From the NCBI RefSeq assembly GCF_008831285.2, contig NC_045150.1:6150001-6214000 (forward strand): a stretch of DNA of 64,000 nt, read 5' to 3'. The stretch comes from Nymphaea colorata. Lineage: Eukaryota > Streptophyta > Magnoliopsida > Nymphaeales > Nymphaeaceae. Positions 56,309 through 64,000 of this stretch are shown in pieces (the stretch's first letter is position 1; the number at the start of each line of letters is the position of its first letter). Under the pieces are notes generated by a model, which saw nothing but the letters and a program-made list of their open reading frames with translations, was not told the origin of the DNA and did not search any database. The position numbers and the translations under genes were made by a program.

Positions 56309-57243
56309 TAGGTAATAAATACCAAAGGTAGATAAATGAACATGCACTTCGTAAGTACCTAATAGCTATCTAGTTAGGAAGTGCATACAGTAGCCTAAGT
56401 AGGTCTCTAATTGGCAAATTAAAACATGAAAACACAAATACTTAATTGGTAACTAAGCTGATTATGCATTTATACCACCTCAGTCACATGGGTACGGTTA
56501 AGGAGATGTGGAATGGGCACAGTAACTTTAGAAAATGTGGTTACGGAGGTACAGCAGGATAGTCACAGAAAACACGTTTTCTTCGAAAAAACACGCATAA
56601 AATGTGAAAAACAAGTCAGCCATATAAAACGTGAAAAAAACGTGTTTTAAAAAAAAACGCCAAAAAATAAAAAACAAGTATATAACTGTTTATACTACTA
56701 CACAATGACTACACAACTTTAACAATATAGATGGCGAGGTTAGATAGAACATACATACTAGACAATGCTGAACAAAGCATCCAAATTTATCCTATTCTTT
56801 TGGATTCAGCATTAGTCAGAATGTTTCCATAAGTGCAAGATGGTTTCATTATAATTCAATTGGATTGTACGAATATACAAAACAAGCAAGGAGACAAGTA
56901 AAGGATGAACCTGAATACCTGATGAACATGATACTCAAACAACATGACAATGACTACAGTTTCACAATTTCATGAGCTACTTGTGAGAGATGAAATTTCT
57001 GCATTGAGAACCCAGCAGCTACATCAAGACTCATCGTTTAAGAGAGCTTACGTTATCAATTTGTTGGTCCTGCTGAGCTCTTATGGCAGCCTTTATCTGA
57101 TCCTTGTCAATGTTTGTCTATGAAGGGTACAAAGTCAAGGAAGAAGTCAACTTGAAGCACAGAAATTTAGTAAAGAGTACCGGAGAAAATCTAAATAAAA
57201 CGAATCAAATTATTCATGTGTACGCAGTCATATGCATCCTCTT

Positions 57244-57291
<48 letters not shown>

Positions 57292-60200
57292 ATATATAGA
57301 AATTTCCAACAACAAAGCAGTAACCATAAGATAAAACCTTTTGCACAGACTTTTAAATGTATAAAAGATATTAATCACTGACATCCTGTTGGTATCAATA
57401 TTCAAAGACAACAAAGTGGAAAAGCTACATAAGCCATCTAACGGAGAAGTAATTACAAGCAAAAAAATAGAAGCCTTTCATTAAGGAACTACAAAAAATT
57501 CCAATGAGAAATTATATTTAACATGACTCACCCCTTGAAGATTGCTAAATCCAAGACCTGCTCCAATTGTTAATCGGCGTGGATCCACAAGGGAATTATA
57601 ATGATTTCCATGATGATAACTCAATCGTATTGGAGGTGTGTCAGTAGTGTAGCTCCCGTGAAAAATGTTGATAGGTTCTGAATTCCAAACTCATCAAACC
57701 AGTTATTAACTTCACATCTTGGTAAATTTACTAAACACAGACAACCACATAATTAAATATCAATAGATTCCAGAAAGTTGTTGTACCTGTACTGTAGCAA
57801 TATATGTGGATAGGACGATTATACATCTCAGACAGTGCCTGAATTTCAACATTGTTTCCATAGACCTGTTTTGAATATATAAAAATTTAAAAAGAAAAAT
57901 TCAGTGCTTTCTAAACATATACAAGACATAAATGTGTGAATATCCACCAGACACAAACACCAAAGAGAAAGGAAATTCCAAACCCCTCATTGTGTTGTTG
58001 TTTACAACTTTACATGCAAAATTTTTGAGTTTTTTCACATAAACCTTCTGGGAAAGTATTTTGAAAAAATTACCTCGGTTTTTGGCTAAAACATGACAAA
58101 TTGCCTAAGCACATTAGCAGCAAAATTTGACATTTAAACTAAATGTTACATAAAGATAAAAGTTGTTAGTAGAAAACCCAATGTGAAATTCCTTCGTTCA
58201 GATCAGAAAGCTCAGATGGTTCCAATTTAACATCTATCAGATCCCCAATATCTACTGAGGAATCAAAACTATCTTGTTGAGACAAACTTAATGCTGTAAT
58301 CCACAAAACTTCAACTGCTAGAAGTAGTATTGTCTGTATTGATGGAGCATCATATGATGCATTAAGAAACATACTTGACTTTCAATAAAAATGACAAGAT
58401 AAACTCCTGAAACTAGTTTAAAGGGTATCAATTACTCGTAACAGCCACATCGCATGATATGGAGCTGTACCATATGATACAGATGTTCTTGCATGATACA
58501 GTGCAGGGAGAAACCAAAAGGGGCTGGAGATCATTTTTTCAAGCTTTTGTATAAAAGCCCTCCTACCACTAAGTCTTAGACACTCTTAGGTGGGTTTGTG
58601 ACTCGTGAGGGAAATATTTTGTGTCCTTGAGCCAAGAAACAATCATTTGAGGCTGGATCTGTAGATAGGAGAAAATCTCGTAGAGGAATTTGAATTTCAC
58701 TTGTTTTGGCCATGTGAGATTGCTCAAACGTGAAAGGTACATAAGCTTTCATTTTTACTGCAGATTTGTGATATTTTGAAAAGGTATGACTTCAAGCAAT
58801 CCCACGTGAAAGTAGTGCATCAACAGTTATACACTAATATAGACTTGTTTTATGATATGTGTTAATTATTTTTCACTTCTGTAGGCAACTAAAGGAAACA
58901 ACCAAATAAAGCATGAAGAGCAGGTCCCTATAACTTAGACGAAGGTGCATGGATTGAAAAAAGAACTACTTTCTATATTTCAAAAGGACGATGTAGCATG
59001 GACCAACTTTGGAGCACAAGAAGACAAGAAGGCTGCATGCATTGATGATGACATAGAATTTGAAGGAGATGATGAAGAGCATGACGATGAATGATAATCT
59101 AACATTCATGTTTTGAAACAAACAGGTTTATTCATTGGTATTTAGAATTTTAAGCAAACTTATGATTGTTAAATTTCTTTGTTACATGTATGGGTGACAT
59201 GGTTTTCTTCATTTGTCATGAAATGTCATTTCTTGATTTTTCTGACCTTTTCTAACTTTTCCTTCTTTTTTTTTACTTTTTTAAAATTAACAAATTACAA
59301 GTTTTTTGTGTTCATTCCATGTCTATACTGGCTAGAAGACACACTGAACACTATGAGTACGGATACTACTAAAAGCACCCAAAAAGAAAAGGAAGGAAAA
59401 CATGTATATTAACTATGTAACAAAAGATTTTCGACCTCAAATACTTGTGTGGATATACATACCTTGTCTCTCCTCTTCCTCTTACAATATGATGTGAATC
59501 CTTCTGTAATAAACTGGGAAAAGTGATCCCTTTCCCTCTCCTGAAGGAAAAGGAACAGTTGATTATTTAGGCAGCACTATCAAGAAGAGAAAACAGCAAA
59601 TAACAAAAAGTGGCCCATCTCATGCTCAAAAGTGTATAAATGTTTCTGAAAATACATCAGTTCATTTTGAACTAAGTACTAGGCTACTAGCTATGTTGCT
59701 GATGAGAAATTATCACATAATCACAGTGATGGAAGTCACATATGTGGGGAGATATCAATACATTCTTTCACTTTGCTAGGCAACTTTCATGCCCAGAAGT
59801 TCTAATCATTTGTTGTTTTAATCCTTCTGACCTTTTTATTCTAAAGATTTCTGCACTTACGCTTTAAATGATTTTATATATAGATTTAAAAACACCAAGT
59901 CACATTGATACGAAGCTTTCCCATGTTTAAGCTCTGGTAGGGAGAAGGGGATGTTATTTTCAGGTATATTTGGTAAAATGTGATTTTCAAAATTTACAAA
60001 CCTGAAGTTGCTTAAAAGTTCCATTCGGTTCTAAAGCAGTTCCTGAAATGTGGCAAGACGGAGCATCGAGGGTCGTTCTTGTTCCAATTATTGAGTAATT
60101 TCCATAAAAAAATCAATTAGATATGACAATTATAAGTAGCTTTCTGCAAAAGACAGATCCATTAGATATATCAGTAGACTGCTTTATGATCCATTGTGGA

Positions 60201-61985
60201 GGACAAGGTTGTTAGCATGGTTAGCTTAATCTTATGTGAATAACAAGCTCGTTTCTTTTAGTTTTCTGCTTTGCACCAGTAATTAACTTACTTCATCCTC
60301 GCAGCCATGGACACTATAAGGAACTTGCAACTTGCACTATAGGGAACTTCCTAGATGCCAGTTGTGAACTTGTGCTACTAGAACCCTCAAAAGTTCCCTT
60401 TTGTCTTCCAAACAAAAACCAGGTTTCAGAAAGTAAAAACCTGGTTGTTGTCTTGTCATCCAAACACATAAACTAGGCTTTAAAGGCTGGATATGTGAAA
60501 TGGGTAACCCACCCTTCTCCCTCCCCCACGACCCCTCCCCAACTTCACCTCCAAAAAGGAAAATAACCAGGCATAGTTATTATATTTCTCCGTTATCTTT
60601 TTAACAACGCCAAAAAGATCTAAAATTGAAGAAGGTAATTGATAGTTATAGCTGCCTAATATTTAACCAAAATCCAGAAACTTCACCTGGAACATTTAAA
60701 TGAACTTGGAAAACTCGATAGCCATGACACTTGTACTACGAGAACATAAAGGAATGGCCAAAAAATGACTAAAAATTTACCAAATACTGCCACTCTTCCA
60801 ATTCGTTTAAAGCAAATGGTGAAATTGTCAAAAGAGGCCGTGCGTTAAGGCACGTCCAGAAAGAAAGTTCAAAGAAATGATCGCGTGTTTACCATGTAAT
60901 CGATGCACATCTGCCTAGCCAAATCGTATAATTCAGCATCTCCATAGACCTGGTCCGCCACAGCACGAAAGAGACAGTTTCCATCCTCTGTCATCCTCCT
61001 AACTTCTAGCCCCTTTACTCTTCTAATCTCCAATTCAAACTGACGCTCTCTTTCCTGAAATTTCGTTCATGAAAAATTTTACAAACTTAAATTTCAACTG
61101 TCCTCATTACAGATAATTGCAGAATTTGTTAACCCCAAAAAAAAAAAAAAGATATTAAGAAGTTCCATGCTGCGATCAAAAACAAGTTTTCTCACTAGTT
61201 GTTTAATATTTCCATGTACATAAGAGTTCACATGTTTAAAGTCCAAAAACGGGAATAACCAAGACCGTCATATATGAATTTACCACATCATCATAAGAGG
61301 ATCCAAAACAGGGGCCTTGCTCATCTGCACTGTTGTAACCCTCGCCATCAACATGACCCCTTGGAGAAGTCGGACGGGAACCTGAAGGTGAGGTTCTTGT
61401 TGGCACGATCGGCCAACCGGAGGACCTCCTGGAAGAACCAATCCTAACAAAACCACCTGAACCTGTCCTCCTTGCACCAAAGCTCGCAGAAGGCTTGGGT
61501 GGCGGAACAGGCGGGGGAGGAGGATACGAGCTCCCCTGAACCAGTTGCGATGAACCAGTGCTTCCAGGAAAAGAAACTTCATTCAAATCACACCTTTCAG
61601 TAGCAACCTGTACCCCAGACAAATCCTTCGTCACCAATCCCAAATTGAACTCCGAATTGGCACTCGCACACTCATCCGATTTCTCAAAACCCACGGCCAA
61701 AACTTCATCCCCTTCATTCTCGGCTCTATTTATGTGGCTACCATCTTGGACGAAATCATTGATCCTTTGAGATTTTTCATCTCCGCTGCCACCACCATCA
61801 CAGACTTCATCCGAGGGCGTCCTCACTTCACAAACATCCTTCTCCGGCTCATCTTCTCTGACGGGAAACGAAGTAGGCGAGAGCCCGGCAGGTAGCGAGT
61901 GCGTAGGAGTAGAAGCAGAAGAGGAGCTACTAGGCAGCGAGGGCCGGTTCGAAGAAGAACCCCGTTGAACCAGTATACGAGTCAT
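54664..61985 (-). CDS. OTLD1: OTU-domain cysteine deubiquitinase, OTLD1/OTU6 type
   Basis: This enzyme removes ubiquitin; the Arabidopsis relative OTLD1 acts on histone H2B. Exons: 61284-61985, 60893-61054, 59463-59540, 57787-57865, 57532-57677, 57052-57117, 55508-55685, 54664-54905, all with GT-AG junctions; 1653 nt, 550 aa. Residues 1-234 are low-complexity (Ser, Pro; PPPPPVPPPKP), starting MTRILVQRGSSSN as in orthologues. The OTU domain holds D258/C261 in TEDGNCLFRAVADQVYGD and H366 in HGNHYNSLVDP. A UBA-like segment at about 495-530 (IQMLLSMGFSYLQAVEAY) may bind ubiquitin. The tail is basic (KSRRKGKATE). A 5' UTR intron is likely, with donor CAG|GTAACTG near 62366. An hAT-like relic sits in the intron between exons 3 and 4. 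Confidence 0.95.
56237..56305. repeat. (CT)n(AT)n(AG)n compound microsatellite
   Basis: A CT run, an AT run and an AG run follow directly, so the CT and AG halves are mutually complementary around an AT centre. It lies in an OTU gene intron. Confidence 0.9.
56563..56690. mobile_element. Left-end fragment of the ATAGTCACA repeat
   Basis: GATAGTCACAGAAAACACG and the following poly-A rich ACGTGAAAAAAACGTG text match the terminus of the element at 12275. No right end was found. It lies in an OTU gene intron. Confidence 0.4.
57253..57299. repeat. (CT)n/(AT)n microsatellite
   Basis: CT repeats pass into AT repeats upstream of exon 6 (57052-57117) of the OTU gene, about 135 bp from the exon on its 5' side. 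Confidence 0.9.
58430..59110 (+). mobile_element. hAT-like relic in the OTU gene
   Basis: GATATGGAGCTGTACCATATGATACAG-type repeated motifs at the left resemble the subterminal motifs at 28807. A plus-strand frame at about 58995-59094 ends in an acidic tail (IEFEGDDEEHDDE), like that at 29349. Ends and target duplication could not be found, so limits are approximate. It lies in the intron between exons 3 and 4. Confidence 0.4.
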
Positions 61986-62480
61986 CCTAACCTAAACTCC
62001 AATCTCACGCATGTATTAAGTACTCGAGAGCCCGTTTGTCGCGGGTTCGGACTTTCCGAGAGGTGATGCCGATCCCTCGGAAGAAAGATTTCTCGCAGCC
62101 CGGGGAATCCTGATCACCGCTTACCCATTTCTGCATTACCCTACCAATTCTCATGAGACCCACGATGGAAGCAAACCCGAATTTCTGAAAGATCGAAACC
62201 CTAACTTTTTCTTATAGAATTTCACCTGGCAAGTTCCCTGCTCAATCCTATGCCACATATATCCATGGAAATCAGACCTAAATTCCGTTTTTTTTTTTCC
62301 CGGACGATTCCGACTTCGACCCAAATGCGAAAGAAACACCACCAATTCCCCTCCAGAACAGTTACCTGATCAAGAATGGAAGCGAACTCCCTGTGTGGAG
62401 CACTTCTAGGGTTTGAAAGAGAGAGGGAGAGCGAGAATGAGAGAAAGAAAGTAGGGGGGAGGGGGCTCGTGCTTTTCTAG
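61986..62480 (-). promoter_or_regulatory. 5' UTR, leader intron and promoter of the OTU gene
   Basis: A probable non-coding first exon ends at a CAG|GTAACTG donor near 62366. Its sequence includes AAACCCTAG (complement near 62403), a telo-box-like motif common in plant leaders, and a GA/CT-rich tract at 62410-62460. The acceptor before the ATG at 61985 was not fixed. Confidence 0.45.
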
Positions 62481-64000
62481 CGTGGCGAACGCTACTGGTT
62501 CCACGGGAATCAACTAAAATGCCACTACCTTTATTGGAACAGAATTGCCCATCCAACCGGCTATCCATCATAAATGTGTTGGACTCGGTGGAGTGTGAAC
62601 TGATACCCACTAAACACCGGTCCAAAGCTCAGGCTCGAGTTGGTCTCAAGTTCTTGTCGCAGCTCAAAGTTCCACTTGTTTAGTTATTGGACCAGACTCG
62701 ATCAAAGTTCCACTTGTTTAGTTATTGGACCAGACTCGATCGTCAGCTTCATACTCATCTGGCATTGGTTTAATGTCTACTTTTATTTGAAAGCAAAGTT
62801 TTATTTTTTTAATATTTTAAAAGCACTCGACGATGTATCAATAGTTTTATGAGCCATCGGCAACACACAAATAATTTCTAAGGGAGTCACTGACGACACA
62901 CCAAGAGTTTTTAAGAAAGTCATCGTTAAAAGTTTGTATGTCGACATCACGTCTATATATATATATATATATATATGTTAAATCAACCCCAAGCCTAGCC
63001 TATCATAGGCTGCATAACCAACTACCCATTTAGTACCCGGCTCATTGACCAACCTTAAGCGAAAGCATGCACTAGGATGTATCAATCTAAATCAATCTAT
63101 TTAGCAAGTTCTCATAAACAAAACTCATATCCCTTAAGCGGTTATTTTTTGATTCATTGAGCAATTTTGTAAGCTAAGTCTTTCTTCTTCATATTGAGGG
63201 AGTGGCTGATTGATGTTTAGGGCAAAAAAGGTTTTCCCGTTACAGCTCAAGACCTTGGAGGCAGGGACAAACCTCTGGCTCGCCCAAAACACATGAGGAT
63301 TCAAAAGTGACAAATTAAAAGATGCTTCTTTTTCTAACCAAAGGACCACTAACACCCTAGTCTCCATTCAATTTGAACACCTTCCCTCAAAAAATGATTA
63401 GGTTGATTGGTAAATTGGAAACAAATGGTAGGTTGATTGGATTTAGTCTTATAAACTTCATGATTCCTTAAGGTTGGTAGGTGGTGGCATGTCGATGATT
63501 TCTTACCATTGGCATAATTCACTTCTATACCACTTCTATGTCATTTTGGCGGACCATGAGTTCCAAGAGTTTGATAAATTTGACTCTAAGAGACATTTAT
63601 GTAAGTTGAAGTTAGAGCTTATAGAGAAAACCTTCAAATTCGGAAAGTGTAGTTGAAGTTAGAGCTTATAGAGCAAAATCATTCAAATTTGGAAAGTGTC
63701 TATACATGACCTTTTTTTGCCTTAGACTTGATTACAGTGTCATAAGTATCTATGAGTTATACATTTGATTATTACTCATTCAAATTTGGAAAGTGTTGAT
63801 ATATGACCTTTTCTTGCCTTAGATTTGATTAGAATGTCATATGTATAGAAGAATTATACATCTTATTGTGAAATATGTAGCTATTGTCCTTTGATAGGTT
63901 GCCCTCCATTTTCCGATCTGAATGGCACCATTATATAATAGGATGTTCCTTGTGAGGGTGGTAAAAGAGGCTTTGGCATGATTTTTGACTAGCAGTTTGA
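62481..64000. other. Upstream flank of the OTU gene; no gene seen
   Basis: It contains a 38-bp tandem duplication (62665-62740), an (AT)n run at about 62957-62976 and imperfect repeats at 63600-63850 (TTCAAATTTGGAAAGTGT, three times). I found no coding region with support. Confidence 0.5.
62665..62740. repeat. 38-bp perfect tandem duplication
   Basis: CAAAGTTCCACTTGTTTAGT and the following 18 bases are repeated head to tail at 62665-62702 and 62703-62740 without mismatch. Confidence 0.93.

Noticed and set aside
58166-58372. 68-codon minus-strand frame with an acidic SSVDIGDLIDV stretch in an OTU gene intron
   Set aside because: No matching splice use; the flanking exons already join in frame, and no homology was recognised.

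Overview
The window is nuclear DNA of a flowering plant. It is AT-rich, with GT-AG introns, long intergenic spacers, many AT microsatellites and abundant transposon debris. The proteins match plant-specific families, including a chloroplast SRP subunit and a VAMP71-class SNARE. The species cannot be named from the sequence. The gene models below were built by reading splice sites directly; exon phases close and the protein lengths fit the families.

Layout: (1) 1782-10378, minus: N-carbamoylputrescine amidase (polyamine synthesis), 9 exons. Its two large introns hold a Copia gag relic, a short hAT-like element and tandem repeats. (2) 13157-15398, minus: a two-exon gene for a 91-residue protein with one C-terminal membrane anchor and no recognised function. 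(3) 16911-34503, minus: chloroplast SRP54, 15 exons. Its eleventh intron carries a nearly intact 5.05 kb Ty1/copia retrotransposon in antisense orientation (19715-24762); its ninth carries several smaller elements. (4) 34555-40740: repeat-rich spacer with two hAT-like miniature elements, a TRIM-like LTR cluster, a LINE relic and a PIF/Tourist-like element. (5) 40741-42841, minus: cytosolic ribosomal protein eS25, whose first coding exon is only the ATG. (6) 42842-47939: spacer with TE fragments and a 42-bp minisatellite. (7) 47940-52154, plus: VAMP711/713-like longin R-SNARE, 4 exons. (8) 54664-61985, minus: OTU-domain deubiquitinase of the OTLD1/OTU6 type, 8 coding exons, convergent with the VAMP gene.

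The six host genes are unrelated housekeeping genes and do not form a pathway. Most of them carry CT/GA-rich leaders next to the start. From memory, the Arabidopsis orthologues of the first and last genes (At2g27450 and At2g27350) also lie close together, which suggests an old linkage.

I found no convincing new biological system. The most novel material is the set of small non-autonomous elements whose target-site duplications can be read off directly, the non-autonomous hAT element at 28807-29750, a long foldback inside cpSRP54, and the unassigned tail-anchored protein gene.
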